A stretch of DNA of 64,000 bases from Novosphingobium sp. (GTDB lineage Bacteria > Pseudomonadota > Alphaproteobacteria > Sphingomonadales > Sphingomonadaceae): NCBI GenBank assembly GCA_024236175.1, contig JACKKY010000004.1, positions 322,501 to 386,500 on the forward strand, given 5' to 3'. The notes beneath the pieces are model-generated. The model had not been told where the DNA came from. It was given only the letters and a program-made list of their open reading frames with translations, and searched no databases. This document shows, piece by piece, positions 1 to 9,175 of this stretch. Made by a program: the position numbers and the translations under genes. Within the stretch, counting starts at the first letter, position 1; every line of letters begins with the position of its first letter.

Positions 1-208
1 AAGCGCGGCGTTAGATGGCCTGAAAGATAATTTCATCCAAAAATATAGAACTATTCTGTGCAATATTAAAAAATCACATTGTAAGTTAAATATCACGAAA
101 TTATACAGCATATAGATATTTTGGAATAGTCAAAAAGTCCATAAAATATCATAATGCAATAAAGCTCTTGTGATTTTTTATTGGGGGAAATTTAGCTGGA
201 GAGAGCGC
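1..208. promoter_or_regulatory. AT-rich leader upstream of the SMP-30-like gene
   Basis: This stretch is strikingly AT-rich, with many A and T runs, while the rest of the window is clearly GC-rich. I see no recognisable gene in it. It directly precedes the SMP-30-like gene and probably carries its promoter, but no single -35/-10 pair stands out enough to name. It could also be the edge of an acquired segment or of a gene lying left of the window. Confidence 0.35.
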
Positions 209-1096
209 ATGGATGTCACCCGGATCGATTGTTACTGCAGGTTGGGTGAAGGACCTGTGTGGGACGTCCAAGCACAATCACTCTTTTTCCTCGATATCGC
301 TGGAGGCATGATTCATCGGTACCGTCCGTCGGATGAGAGTTTCGCCCGTTGGGATACCCCCAACGGCCCCGGGGCGATGGCATTGCATCAGGATGGTGGC
401 GCGATAGTAGCGATGCAGGACACCCTCTATGAGATGAACTTCGACACTGGCGCCTTCAAACCGCTAATTGTCGCGGACACGCAACACCCCGATGCCGTGT
501 TCAACGATGGCAAGGTTGACCGGCAGGGCCGGTTCATTATCGGTTCTTGTTCAACGCGAAGAAATGATCCGGAGCGGATTGGAGGAATCTATAGATTGGG
601 CTTGGCAGGGGACCTGCAGAGAGTCGGCGACGACATACAATCTTCCAACAGCCCCTGCTTTGCCCCGGACGGCAAGACCCTCTACTTTTCCGACAGCGCC
701 AGACATACGATCTACTCCTACGAATACGACCCTGCCACCGGTGATCTGGGTTCCCGAGCGATCTTCGCCGACACGAGTTCGCTCGGAGGCATGCCAGACG
801 GCGCCACAGTCGACAGCGACGGATTGATCTGGGTCGCAATCATCCGGGGCGCCAAGGTCGTCGCCTTCAGGCCAAATGGCAAGATCGAGCGGATCGTAGA
901 ACTACCGGTCGGTTTGCCCGGAAGCGTCATGTTCGGGGGAGAGGATTTAGACAGGCTCTTTGTCCCCACGATCGACCCGGCATATTTCGGGGAGCCGACA
1001 CACGAAGGCGCTGGATACCTCTACGTTGTCGACGGCCTTGGATCGCGTGGCCTGCCTGAACCCCGCTTTGCGGGAATGACTATCTCGGCGTCCTGA
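209..1096 (+). CDS. SMP-30/gluconolactonase-family protein
   Basis: Six-bladed beta-propeller of the SMP-30/gluconolactonase/LRE family, 295 residues, which hydrolyse lactones with a bound divalent metal. The N-terminal LGEGPVWD motif holds the first metal-ligand Glu (about residue 14). The Asn in the VFNDGKVD segment, the SNSPCFAPDGKTLYFSD blade and the MPDGATVDSDG segment supply the remaining expected ligands. I start at the ATG at 209, preceded by a GGAGAG ribosome site; an open frame continues upstream to 170 but has no such site. No signal peptide, so cytoplasmic. An SDR follows 28 bp downstream on the same strand, consistent with a two-gene operon in which a dehydrogenase product or ester is opened. 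The exact substrate is unknown. Confidence 0.85.
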   Translation: MDVTRIDCYCRLGEGPVWDVQAQSLFFLDIAGGMIHRYRPSDESFARWDTPNGPGAMALHQDGGAIVAMQDTLYEMNFDTGAFKPLIVADTQHPDAVFNDGKVDRQGRFIIGSCSTRRNDPERIGGIYRLGLAGDLQRVGDDIQSSNSPCFAPDGKTLYFSDSARHTIYSYEYDPATGDLGSRAIFADTSSLGGMPDGATVDSDGLIWVAIIRGAKVVAFRPNGKIERIVELPVGLPGSVMFGGEDLDRLFVPTIDPAYFGEPTHEGAGYLYVVDGLGSRGLPEPRFAGMTISAS

Positions 1097-1124
1097 CCCC
1101 GGGGCAAGCAAAGGAGGTGTCGCC

Positions 1125-1919
1125 ATGGATTTGACCAAAGGTTCGGCAATCGTAAGCGGTGGCGCGGGTGGACTAGGTGGAGCGACAGCGCGTAGACTGG
1201 TTGAACTTGGGATGCACGTCGTCGTTCTTGAGCCGGATTATGGCAAGGCGGCCGAATTCGCCGATACGCTCGGCAGCCGTGCCATTCCCATGGCAGGCGA
1301 CCACAACAACGAGGAAGATGTCCGCTCGGCTATCCGGAAGGCCCAGGCGGTTGGCGTATTTTCGATCAATGTGAACTCCGCCGGCGTCGCGATAGCTACT
1401 CCGGCGACAGCAGATTCCAGTGGCGTGCCTCACGACCCGGCAATCTTCCGTCAGATGATCGATCTACACCTATTCGGCCCCTTCAACATGTCGCGCCTTT
1501 GCGCGGCCGCCTTTGCGCTGAACGAAGCGGACGAGGACGGCCAGCGAGGCGTTATCGTCAACACCTCGTCGACAGCGGCATGGGACGGACAGCCATGTCA
1601 AGTCGCCTATGCGGCAGCCAAGGCGGCAATCGCTGGCATGACAATCGCTATGGCTCGAGACCTCGCGGAAATCGGAGTCAGAGCCTGTGCCATTGCTCCC
1701 GGCCCGATCTGGACTCCCCGCCTTGCCGGCGCCACGGTCGAGCTAAAGAACGAACTCCTGAAGAACGTCGCCTTTCCCAAGCGATTTGGACGAGCTGAGG
1801 AATTCGCAAACCTGGTCGAGGCCATTGTGAAGACGCCGTTTCTGAACGGCCAGACTATCAGACTCGACGGCGCCCTCTCCACGCCACTAACGCCCATGAC
1901 ACCCCCGGAGGATGCCTGA
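1125..1919 (+). CDS. SDR-family oxidoreductase (paralogue 1)
   Basis: Classical short-chain dehydrogenase/reductase, 264 residues, NAD(P)-dependent oxidation of a hydroxyl or reduction of a ketone in the cytoplasm. The nucleotide-binding GGAGGLGG lies at residues 12-19 and the catalytic YAAAK has Tyr162 and Lys166, with the Ser in the NTSSTAAWDG strand. The usual NNAG structural motif reads NSAG here. It resembles type II 3-hydroxyacyl-CoA dehydrogenases in length and in the GALST end. An AAGGAGGTG ribosome site precedes the ATG. It is closely similar (roughly 70 per cent by eye) to the SDR at 32314-33117, so the two are recent duplicates or independently acquired relatives. Confidence 0.9.
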   Translation: MDLTKGSAIVSGGAGGLGGATARRLVELGMHVVVLEPDYGKAAEFADTLGSRAIPMAGDHNNEEDVRSAIRKAQAVGVFSINVNSAGVAIATPATADSSGVPHDPAIFRQMIDLHLFGPFNMSRLCAAAFALNEADEDGQRGVIVNTSSTAAWDGQPCQVAYAAAKAAIAGMTIAMARDLAEIGVRACAIAPGPIWTPRLAGATVELKNELLKNVAFPKRFGRAEEFANLVEAIVKTPFLNGQTIRLDGALSTPLTPMTPPEDA

Positions 1920-1927
1920 GGTCGATC

Positions 1928-2086
1928 ATGAAGACGGGTGTAGATTTGTCACTACGGCGAACGGCTGCCGTCTTTGCAGAACATTCGCGAAGAACGCGAA
2001 TGTCCGTCTTCGATGAGTGGCGCTCACAGATCCGCCAGAACTCTTCAGCCCTCAGCTCGTTTGCCGGCCCAATGCCCTACTCGTAA
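1928..2086 (+). other. Small open frame, 52 codons, unknown
   Basis: A 52-residue frame starts at an ATG eight bases after the SDR stop, with a weak GAGGT four to five bases ahead. Its product contains FDEWRSQIRQNSSALSSFAG and then MPYS before the stop. I do not recognise a family. It may be a real small protein or the N-terminal remnant of a lost gene; the neighbouring VOC scar favours decay. It also contains the 9-bp inverted repeat at 1981-2003. Confidence 0.2.
1981..2003 (+). terminator. Hairpin with perfect 9-bp stem after the SDR gene
   Basis: ACATTCGCG and CGCGAATGT form a perfect 9-bp stem around the loop AAGAA, 62 bp after the SDR stop. There is no T-run after it, so an intrinsic terminator is possible but weak; an RNA-stabilising or regulatory hairpin is equally possible. 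Confidence 0.3.
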
Positions 2087-2107
2087 CTTTTAGCTCGTAA
2101 CTTTTAG
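2080..2107 (+). repeat. Tandem 14-bp direct repeat
   Basis: Two perfect adjacent copies of CTCGTAACTTTTAG (2080-2093 and 2094-2107) lie in the non-coding scar between the SDR and the VOC remnant. Likely replication slippage in decayed DNA; no function seen. Confidence 0.75.
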
Positions 2108-2175
2108 AAAGCTCGGGCTCAGACCAACAAGACCAAGCTGAGAGCGCTGTCTCACGCCAGAGGACGTGTGTTTGA

Positions 2176-2307
2176 ACGCCGCCCGATTCGCTGAATGGAT
2201 GCTACGTCCGGCATCCCATCGAACCGGGCATTTGCGTTGAAATCAGCGATCGGCGTCAGTGGACGGAAGATCTCCGTGAAGCGGTGCGCGAAATCGCGTC
2301 GAAATGA
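2176..2307 (+). pseudogene. 3' remnant of a VOC/glyoxalase-family gene
   Basis: The frame reads about 43 codons to a TGA at 2305-2307 and contains HPIEPGICVEISD followed by LREAVREIA. This matches the C-terminus of the VOC protein encoded at 11488-12012 (HPSEPMVCIEISD, then VREAIRQAA). An in-frame stop lies just upstream and there is no start or first half, so only the 3' end of a related gene survives. The rest of the gap from 1920 to 2407 shows nothing else I recognise. Confidence 0.55.
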
Positions 2308-2407
2308 GACGGAGAGGAGCGCATCCGAGGGGGCCGCCGATGAGAAGTGAGCAACGAACCAACCCGACGCTGTGGGCGGCCCCTCTATCCTATAGGATCG
2401 ATCGGGG

Positions 2408-4924
2408 TCAGTTGAACGGTCTCCAAGTCAGCCTGATCCAGATTTGCCTCCCGGCATCGGTATAACATCCGGTCTCAGGAAGTCCCGCTGCGCTGGCCGT
2501 AACACCGCCGGCATTGTTCCCTCCAAGGAAGTTCTGGCCGGCCCCGTTGTTGGTATAACAGGTCGAAGCCGTGATCTTCTCTCCGATGTTCCGGCCGATC
2601 AGGGCAATTTCCCAGCGATCCTCCGCTCCCTTGAGAGTCACGTTCGCATCTACTTTGATAAAGCCCTTCTGATTGTCCGAATCGTTCGGAACGCCGACAG
2701 CCGGGAATGTCGGATATTTTGACGAAAACTGGTTGTTGTTGCTGAATTGCAGTCGCAGACCCGATCCGATCGGCATTTCATAGGTAAAACCAAAATTGCC
2801 AGACCATTCCGGGGCGCGAACCATCTGAGTCCCGCTCAACTCTTGCGCGGTAAAGCGCGGCAGTCCGGTTTCTGCATCGAGCGACAAGGGATTCGGGAAG
2901 TTTACGCAACCCATGGCAATCGTCTGGTTTGTATAGCAGCCGATGTTGTTGAGTTCCGTATACCGCGCCCGGTTCCACGCAATTGCAGCGTTCAAAGTCA
3001 GACCTTCAATGCCGGGAGGATAATAAGCGAAGTCAAGATCGACGCCATAGCTCCTCGCCTTACCGGCATTAACGGTCCTGATGACCGGAACGCCCTCGTT
3101 CGAAGGAGTAATACCCCCCACCTGAAGGCCCTTGAAATAATAGTCGTAGAACGCGAAATTGAGCAGCAGACTCCGATCGAGCAGACGGGACTTGAGGCCT
3201 ACTTCGTAGCCCTGAACCTGTTCATCACCGAAGGAGTTATCTTCACCAGCGACGGCAGGAACTGCGATCTTGAACGAGCCCGATTTGTATCCCTTTTTGT
3301 AGGAAGCGAACAAGGTCATGTCATCCGTCGGCGTGTAAGTGATGGTCGCCTCAGGAGAGAAGTTGTTGGCGTTGATTTTCGGCACCGGAAGGGTCGGCGT
3401 CAGATCCACATTGTTCTGGAAGTCGAAAACCGTTTCCCTGCGCGTTTCATCCGTCCAGCGAACACCTCCGGCAATTTCCAGTTGTTCCGTCAGTTTGTAG
3501 CGCAGCTGGCCGAAGAGCGAGTATGTCTTGATATGGACGGTCGTTGCGCGATCGTCATTGAGGATTGTCGGGGGAATGAAGCCGTAGATCAGATTGCGGT
3601 GAAACCCAACCCGGTCATACATCCGTCCGTCCTGGAAGAAACCGCCCAGCGTGAAATTGAACGGACTTGCAAAGTCGCTGTTCAGGCGCAGCTCCTGTGT
3701 CATCTCACGCCTGCTGAAGTTGTTTGTCACTGCAAAGAAGGGCGCCGCCGCCGCCGTGCGGCCAAACAAGCTGCTTGATTTAAGGTGATAGTACCCCGTC
3801 GTCGACGTAAGATCGATTTGAGGTATTATCTCGTAATTGAGTTCCAGCGTTCCGTAATTCTGATCGCTCTTCAGCGTTGGTTTGCCGTCATTGGGAAGTG
3901 GCCCGTTCGAATAGGAATTGGCGTCGGGATAGACGTTGTAGACCGTTCGGTCGAGCTTGCACGGATAATGGATAAGCGGAATTGGATTGACCGGCGCAAG
4001 GGGGCCTACTCCAAACGCCTGACCTGGCTCTGGACAATACTTCAACTGCGGAGCCTCTGGATGTGTGGCCTTGTTATAGGCATGCGTAAACTTGAGGCGA
4101 GCCGAGAATCGGTCAGTCGGCTCCCACCGCAATGTTCCACGCGCAATAAATTCGCGAGGCCGCGATTCGCGTTTATAACCGGCCTGCGCCCCCGTCTCGA
4201 CAATCGGAACCGCAGCATTCTTGAAGTAGCCGTCTGCCTTTGAATAGGTCGTCGCGAAGCGCGCGCCCAACGTATCCGATAGCGGCCCGGAAACGATGAG
4301 TTCACCCCGCTTGGCGCGGGCTTCGAACTCATATCCTGCACGCGCTATGACTTCAAAATCATCGGTCGGATCGGCTGTTCGGATAGAGATCACCCCTCCC
4401 GGACTGCTTTTGCCATAGAACAGGGCCTGGGGCCCCTTGAGGACCTCGACCTGCCCTACATCGAACATACCGCTGGCATATGCCAAGCCATGACCGAGCG
4501 ACATGCCATCGATATTGAGTGAAACGGACTGATCGACGCCGGGATCGGAAGATGAAGTGCCGATGCCACGCAGCGTAACTTGCGGGCCGATAGACAGAAG
4601 GTTGGCGCCAAGAAAAAGGCTGGGAACAAGCCGCGGAAGGTCGGTCACGTCCGTCACATGAAGCGTCTCAAGCTTCTCTCCTGAGACGACGCTGACAACA
4701 ACCGGGACTTTTAGGATGGATTCCTCGCGTTTGCGAGCCGTGACAATGATATCGCCAGAACCTGCCGGCGCGACGGACTCGGACGATTGCGCAAGGGCCG
4801 GCACCGCACAAAACGCGGGGGAAAGCACCGCAAAAGAGGCGATCGCTCCCCATTCGCGCGCTCGACCAACCGATGATCCACAGCCAGCAAGCAATCCGGA
4901 CCTCAGGGTATTCATTCTGGTCAT
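2408..4924 (-). CDS. TonB-dependent outer-membrane receptor
   Basis: 838 residues. A signal peptide ends at ALAQ (about residue 46), followed by a TonB box DIIVTARK, an N-terminal plug (about residues 60-175, with VTLRGIG and VEVLKGPQALFYGKSSPGG) and a long C-terminal 22-strand-type barrel ending in WRPFN. These receptors import scarce substrates across the outer membrane using TonB energy. The substrate is not readable from sequence; the catabolic neighbours argue for an organic nutrient rather than iron. The start at 4924 has a GGGAGGG site close upstream; a second ATG three codons in is possible. The adenylate-forming enzyme at 4963-6336 lies 38 bp upstream on the same strand and is probably cotranscribed. 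Confidence 0.93.
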   Translation of the reverse strand: MTRMNTLRSGLLAGCGSSVGRAREWGAIASFAVLSPAFCAVPALAQSSESVAPAGSGDIIVTARKREESILKVPVVVSVVSGEKLETLHVTDVTDLPRLVPSLFLGANLLSIGPQVTLRGIGTSSSDPGVDQSVSLNIDGMSLGHGLAYASGMFDVGQVEVLKGPQALFYGKSSPGGVISIRTADPTDDFEVIARAGYEFEARAKRGELIVSGPLSDTLGARFATTYSKADGYFKNAAVPIVETGAQAGYKRESRPREFIARGTLRWEPTDRFSARLKFTHAYNKATHPEAPQLKYCPEPGQAFGVGPLAPVNPIPLIHYPCKLDRTVYNVYPDANSYSNGPLPNDGKPTLKSDQNYGTLELNYEIIPQIDLTSTTGYYHLKSSSLFGRTAAAAPFFAVTNNFSRREMTQELRLNSDFASPFNFTLGGFFQDGRMYDRVGFHRNLIYGFIPPTILNDDRATTVHIKTYSLFGQLRYKLTEQLEIAGGVRWTDETRRETVFDFQNNVDLTPTLPVPKINANNFSPEATITYTPTDDMTLFASYKKGYKSGSFKIAVPAVAGEDNSFGDEQVQGYEVGLKSRLLDRSLLLNFAFYDYYFKGLQVGGITPSNEGVPVIRTVNAGKARSYGVDLDFAYYPPGIEGLTLNAAIAWNRARYTELNNIGCYTNQTIAMGCVNFPNPLSLDAETGLPRFTAQELSGTQMVRAPEWSGNFGFTYEMPIGSGLRLQFSNNNQFSSKYPTFPAVGVPNDSDNQKGFIKVDANVTLKGAEDRWEIALIGRNIGEKITASTCYTNNGAGQNFLGGNNAGGVTASAAGLPETGCYTDAGRQIWIRLTWRPFN

Positions 4925-4962
4925 TTTACCCTCCCTTTGTTATTAAATTGGAAATTTTCCGA

Positions 4963-6336
4963 CTAAATACTTCTTACATATGCATCTATTGTTCCAGAGC
5001 ACCCAATCTTGTCATCGCCTTTTAGCTCAATATATCGAGAAATATTGTTGTGTATTGTTGCCCCGCGTTGTCCGCATGGGCAGGGAGCATAGTCGACGGT
5101 GATCTTGTCGCCGGAAATGACTCCCCCCCAGCGACCGTCGAGCGAAAGGTCGAAAAAGGCTGCGCGTCCCTCTATCTCTCCGCTTATCGAAGCGGACATC
5201 AGCGCATCGCCCGACTCATTCAGCACGAGCGGAATCAGCCACGGCGGAATGTGGTACCTGCCGCCCTCCTGGCATTTGGGCATGCCGCTGTTGATCTCCT
5301 GCATGCTGTACATCTGGAAGTAACGCTCGGGCCTGATGTTGAGCGTCTCGTAAATGAAGACCTCAAAATCATTCGGGAGTTGGGCCCCTTTCAGCCCTCC
5401 ACCCACATATAGGGCGTTGTCCGCATGGAAATCCTGCGCGGAATACCCCATTTCCCGAATGGCCTTCGCGATCGGATAGAAGCCGGCCCAGAACCCGATT
5501 AAAAGAAACTTCTGGTCTCGATTGGCGATCAGAAACTCAGCCGTTGCTTCCACTGCACTGTCGTTGGCCTGCTGCCGTTCAGCGGCGATACGTTGGAATT
5601 CGGCAATCTCCTCCGGCATCGCCACGCCGTCGGCAATTGCCTTTCGAAGAAGGATGGTATTCGTCAGTGACCCCACCGTGATCGGCGGCACCGGATATTG
5701 CCAATGCCGTCCTTCGGGCTGACCAAAGGCGGCTTTCAGTGCCGCTCGAGTTGCGATATTCTTCGGGACGTCGGCAACACCGACGCAATTGACGACCAGC
5801 CGATCCTGCAGCGGCTTCACCCGAGAGCCCCACGAGAACACGTTGACCACGTCACACGCGGCCCAATCCATGTCCCGTTGCGTGGCGTTCAGCATTGCCG
5901 ATTTGCCCGTCGTACCGCTTGAACAAGAAATAAAGTGCCCGGCCTTCTCCAGTCGCGCCAGCCACTCATCAATGCCGCTTATACCGTCGTATTCGATTGC
6001 CCCGATCGGGTAAGTCGAGACTGTTTCCAGCCATTTCGTGAGATGGCTCCATCGCCCCTGCAGGAGCCAATTTTCGGGATAACTCTTGTAGGCCGTGTGA
6101 GGTAGAAGCAATTGGACGAGGTCATCGAAACTGCGAATGCGCTCTAGCCCCGCCTCCTCAGCCCGCAGCCGGACCAGCTTGATGTCCTTTTTCGCAGCTT
6201 GAAAGCGCTCGTCCACTGCCACCAACTGCGCGTTGGACAATTCAGTGCTTGGCAGGTTGAACCGGTCGGCGGATTCGGAAAGATCGCAAAGGTCCTTCGC
6301 GTTTCCGGGAATGCTATGCGCCGACCTCATTTTCAC
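4963..6336 (-). CDS. PaaK/LuxE-like adenylate-forming enzyme
   Basis: 457 residues. The ATP-binding P-loop SCSSGTTGKSAM (about residue 140) is the signature of adenylate-forming ligases, which activate carboxylates as acyl-adenylates and usually hand them to CoA. The C-terminal third carries YSMQEINSG and a CPCGQRG segment as in phenylacetate-CoA ligase and acyl-protein synthetase (LuxE) relatives. No CoA-binding C-terminal domain of the large acyl-CoA synthetases is seen. The start is a GTG at 6336 with a GGGAGG site six bases ahead; an ATG two codons later is the alternative. Same strand and just upstream of the TonB receptor, suggesting uptake and activation of the same compound. Substrate unknown. 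Confidence 0.75.
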   Translation of the reverse strand: MKMRSAHSIPGNAKDLCDLSESADRFNLPSTELSNAQLVAVDERFQAAKKDIKLVRLRAEEAGLERIRSFDDLVQLLLPHTAYKSYPENWLLQGRWSHLTKWLETVSTYPIGAIEYDGISGIDEWLARLEKAGHFISCSSGTTGKSAMLNATQRDMDWAACDVVNVFSWGSRVKPLQDRLVVNCVGVADVPKNIATRAALKAAFGQPEGRHWQYPVPPITVGSLTNTILLRKAIADGVAMPEEIAEFQRIAAERQQANDSAVEATAEFLIANRDQKFLLIGFWAGFYPIAKAIREMGYSAQDFHADNALYVGGGLKGAQLPNDFEVFIYETLNIRPERYFQMYSMQEINSGMPKCQEGGRYHIPPWLIPLVLNESGDALMSASISGEIEGRAAFFDLSLDGRWGGVISGDKITVDYAPCPCGQRGATIHNNISRYIELKGDDKIGCSGTIDAYVRSI

Positions 6337-6613
6337 TCATGCCCTCCCGGACTTTTACGGTTGAAAACCTTGTAACAGCCGAGCGATACATGCGTCCAAT
6401 GCATATTAATGATGGTGGATATCATAACTTTGCATGGATATTTTTCGCCACAAATGTGAGATTTACGCGAATTCCTCGCCCAAGCTGGCGCCTGAACACA
6501 GCTGGCTTGAGCGGAAATGCTTCCAACCAAATGCGCCTCATGAGCGAAAAGTGGTGGCGTTGAGCGAATTGATCGAGCCCCAAACAGTGAGGGGCCCGGC
6601 TATTGGAGAGAGA

Positions 6614-7900
6614 ATGCAACTGGAAGGACAACAGGAAGCTGCTCGTGAGCTACCGGTCAGTGAATGGCGAAAGGGGTGGCCGGTAATAGTTGCTGCCGGG
6701 ATGGGCTATGGGACGGGCGGTTCGATGATCCTGTTGCTAGCCGGCCTGTTCATCAAACCAATGCGCGACACTCTTGGTTGGTCTACGACAGCAGTGACAA
6801 TTTCGCCGCTTATCACTCTCACCTGGGCCTTGTGCTACCCGTTGACCGGAGCCGCCATCGATAGGTTGGGCAGCCGCAATGTCGCGATTGCCGGAATACT
6901 GGGCTTGATAATCTGCACACTTTTGATCGCAATTCTGCCGATCTCTCAAATCAGTCTGTTCGGGATGGCGGCATTGATTGGCGTCTTCGCTTCAATGTCC
7001 GCCGTTCCGACATATTCTCGAGGGATAGCGACCTGGTTCAAGCGTGATCTGGGCCTCGCACTGGGAGTGGCACTTAGCGGTTCAGCCTTGGTTGCAATCT
7101 TCGCCACACCTCTGACCGGAAACATGATTGCGGTTTTTGGGTGGCGAACCGGTTTTCTCACGATTGCCGGCATCATGCTGACGGTCGGACTTCCCCTGAT
7201 TGTCTACTTGTATCGCGAATCCGTCACGACGTCCCCTTCGTCAGCGGCGAATGTAATCCCGCTGTCAGGTGCCGCGCTGGGCGAAGCGCTGAGAGACGCC
7301 CGCTTCTGGTTCTATCTGCTCTCATTCACGTCAGCCTGCGTTGCGCTGGGTGGAACGCTGGCCCATTTACAGCCGTTGTTGGCCGAAAAGGGCGTTCCTC
7401 TCAACGAAGCTATTTCGCTGGGTGTCGTCTATGCTCTCGCGATGACCTTTGGAAAGGTTGTCGGTGGCATCTTGCTGGATCGGTTTTGGCCGTTCGCGGT
7501 GGCAGCTGTGATCACGATCCTGGCTGCATCGGGGGCCGCCGGCTTGGCTGTAATGGATTCATATTCCTCGCACTTGCTTGTCGCGATCATGACTGCGTCA
7601 ATCGGATTGGCGCAGGGAGCTGAAGCCGATTTCGTTGCATTTTTTATACTCCGCAGCTTTGGGATGCGTGCGTTCTCAGCAATTGTCGGTTTTGTCGCGA
7701 TGGTTGTAACGCTCGGCTTGACCGTCGGCGCTTGGCTCTTTGGGGCGCTGTTCGATATCTTTGGCAATTACGAGGCCGCCAGCATTATTGGCGCGGGGTT
7801 TCTTGCCACAGCAGGTCTTCTTATACTGACCGCTGGGTTTTGCGAACGCCAAATCGCCAAGCGCAGCGTGTCATTCGGGTTTGAAGCGCATGCCGGATAA
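6614..7900 (+). CDS. MFS transporter
   Basis: 428-residue major facilitator with about 12 hydrophobic helices and a cytoplasmic loop after helix six (YRESVTTSPSS). It resembles the oxalate/formate-antiporter and monocarboxylate-type branch, with an N-terminal GYGTGGSMILL helix, followed by LFIKPMRDTLGWS as in that branch. I start at the ATG at 6614 after GGAGAG; the frame is open back to 6434 but the extra residues are hydrophilic and lack a ribosome site. It diverges from the adenylate-forming enzyme gene, with the upstream AT-rich stretch of about 270 bp likely holding both promoters. Probably the inner-membrane partner of the TonB receptor. Confidence 0.88.
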   Translation: MQLEGQQEAARELPVSEWRKGWPVIVAAGMGYGTGGSMILLLAGLFIKPMRDTLGWSTTAVTISPLITLTWALCYPLTGAAIDRLGSRNVAIAGILGLIICTLLIAILPISQISLFGMAALIGVFASMSAVPTYSRGIATWFKRDLGLALGVALSGSALVAIFATPLTGNMIAVFGWRTGFLTIAGIMLTVGLPLIVYLYRESVTTSPSSAANVIPLSGAALGEALRDARFWFYLLSFTSACVALGGTLAHLQPLLAEKGVPLNEAISLGVVYALAMTFGKVVGGILLDRFWPFAVAAVITILAASGAAGLAVMDSYSSHLLVAIMTASIGLAQGAEADFVAFFILRSFGMRAFSAIVGFVAMVVTLGLTVGAWLFGALFDIFGNYEAASIIGAGFLATAGLLILTAGFCERQIAKRSVSFGFEAHAG

Positions 7901-7942
7901 GCAACGCTTACGGGTTGCCAACGAAAATACACGGAGCAATGC

Positions 7943-8830
7943 ATGAAGAGAACTTCCTTGATTGGATTTGCAGCCCTGGCCACCGGATGTCTCGTAACTA
8001 GTCCTGTCAACGGACGGACATCTTCACAGCCTCTGCAATTGTCAGAAGGCGCTCGCTACGTTGCAATGGGAAGTTCGTTTGCCTCCGGCGCTGGCCTGTC
8101 AGCGAAAACCGCAAGCAGCAGCCGGTGCGACCGTTCGACTTTCAATTACGCCCACATTTTGGCCAACAGTTACGGGTTGACGCTGGATGACGTCAGTTGT
8201 GGAGGAGCAACGACGGCTAACGTCCTTGGGCCATGGGCGGAACTTCCCCCTCAGATCGATGCACTTACGCCCCAGACCGCCCTAGTGACACTGACAATCG
8301 GCGGCAATGACGTCAATTATATCGGCTCACTGATTGCAAATTCGTGTAGAGCGGACGGTGCCTCCGCAGACGCGCCCAATCTGTGCGAATTGATTCACGC
8401 CAGCGGCGGGGCCAATTTCACCTTGCCAAAGCCTACCAAGGCAACATGGCGACAATTGGAGATGAACCTCACTCAGATCGTCAAGGAAATTCGCAGCCGA
8501 TCGCCTCGTGCGACCATTGTGTTCATAGATTATCTGACAGTGCTTCCATCGCACGGAGCGTGCGCGAGAATACCTCTGTCGAAATCTGAGGCTAGCCAAG
8601 CACGCGCTGTTGCCAAGCATCTCGCTGAAGTAACCTCACGTGTAGCGAAGAACGAAAAGGCACAGATTCTCGGCGCGTCGAGCCTTTCGCGGGATCACGA
8701 TGCGTGTTCCCCTGCCCCTTGGACCAATGCGTTCAAGAGCACGGCCCACAATAAAGACTACATGCCTTACCACCCCAACCGCGCGGGCATGGTGGCAATC
8801 GCGGATGCGCTCGAACGCATGTTATTCTGA
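7943..8830 (+). CDS. Exported SGNH/GDSL hydrolase
   Basis: 295 residues with an N-terminal signal sequence (MKRTSLIGFAALATGC, possibly a poor lipobox ending at Cys16). SGNH blocks are all visible: AMGSSFASG with the likely nucleophile Ser45 (block I), SCGGAT (block II Gly), LTIGGND (block III Asn) and HPNRAGM near the C-terminus (block V His), with Asp replaced or supplied by the preceding DYMPY segment. Such enzymes cleave esters of lipids or acylated glycans outside the cytoplasm. The gene follows the MFS transporter by 42 bp with a CGGAGC site, so probably one operon. Six or more Cys residues suggest periplasmic disulfides. Confidence 0.85.
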   Translation: MKRTSLIGFAALATGCLVTSPVNGRTSSQPLQLSEGARYVAMGSSFASGAGLSAKTASSSRCDRSTFNYAHILANSYGLTLDDVSCGGATTANVLGPWAELPPQIDALTPQTALVTLTIGGNDVNYIGSLIANSCRADGASADAPNLCELIHASGGANFTLPKPTKATWRQLEMNLTQIVKEIRSRSPRATIVFIDYLTVLPSHGACARIPLSKSEASQARAVAKHLAEVTSRVAKNEKAQILGASSLSRDHDACSPAPWTNAFKSTAHNKDYMPYHPNRAGMVAIADALERMLF

Positions 8831-9175
8831 GGCATGAGCGACCCGGCGTTCGTGATCGACGTTTATGCCCTGAGCGTGCGAACGACCCAGCCTGTGGCAC
8901 TCTTCATAGGCCTTGGAATACGGCAAGCGAACAACTGCTGGATGGCCGAGGAGCGCTCGCTCGCGTGCCTCTGAGTCGTTCTCCATCGCCGCCGGCACGT
9001 CGACGATCAGGGCTTCGCGCTTGCTGGTCGAGTAGGTCAGCCACTTGGGAATTCCCGCATGGTTGGGCACCTTCAAGAAGCCGAGGAACCGGTTGAGGAT
9101 GTTGGGTACGATGTCGGCGCTCGCCGCCCTCTGAACCAGCCGCGCTTTGGTCGCACGGAGGTTCGCTTCACGATG
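8822..9175 (-). pseudogene. 3' remnant of a type B carboxylesterase (probable)
   Basis: The minus-strand frame is open from a TGA at 9176-9178 to a TAA at 8822-8824. Its middle reads VPNHAGIPKWLTY, then KREALIVDVPAAMENDSEARERALL, which looks like the C-terminal block of type B carboxylesterases (xPNHxGxPxWPxY, then FDxxxxVxxDPxxxER). No catalytic Ser, Glu or His region is present and there is no ATG with a ribosome site. It overlaps the end of the SGNH gene by nine bases. A decayed 3' fragment is the most likely reading; the family call is moderate. Confidence 0.4.
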
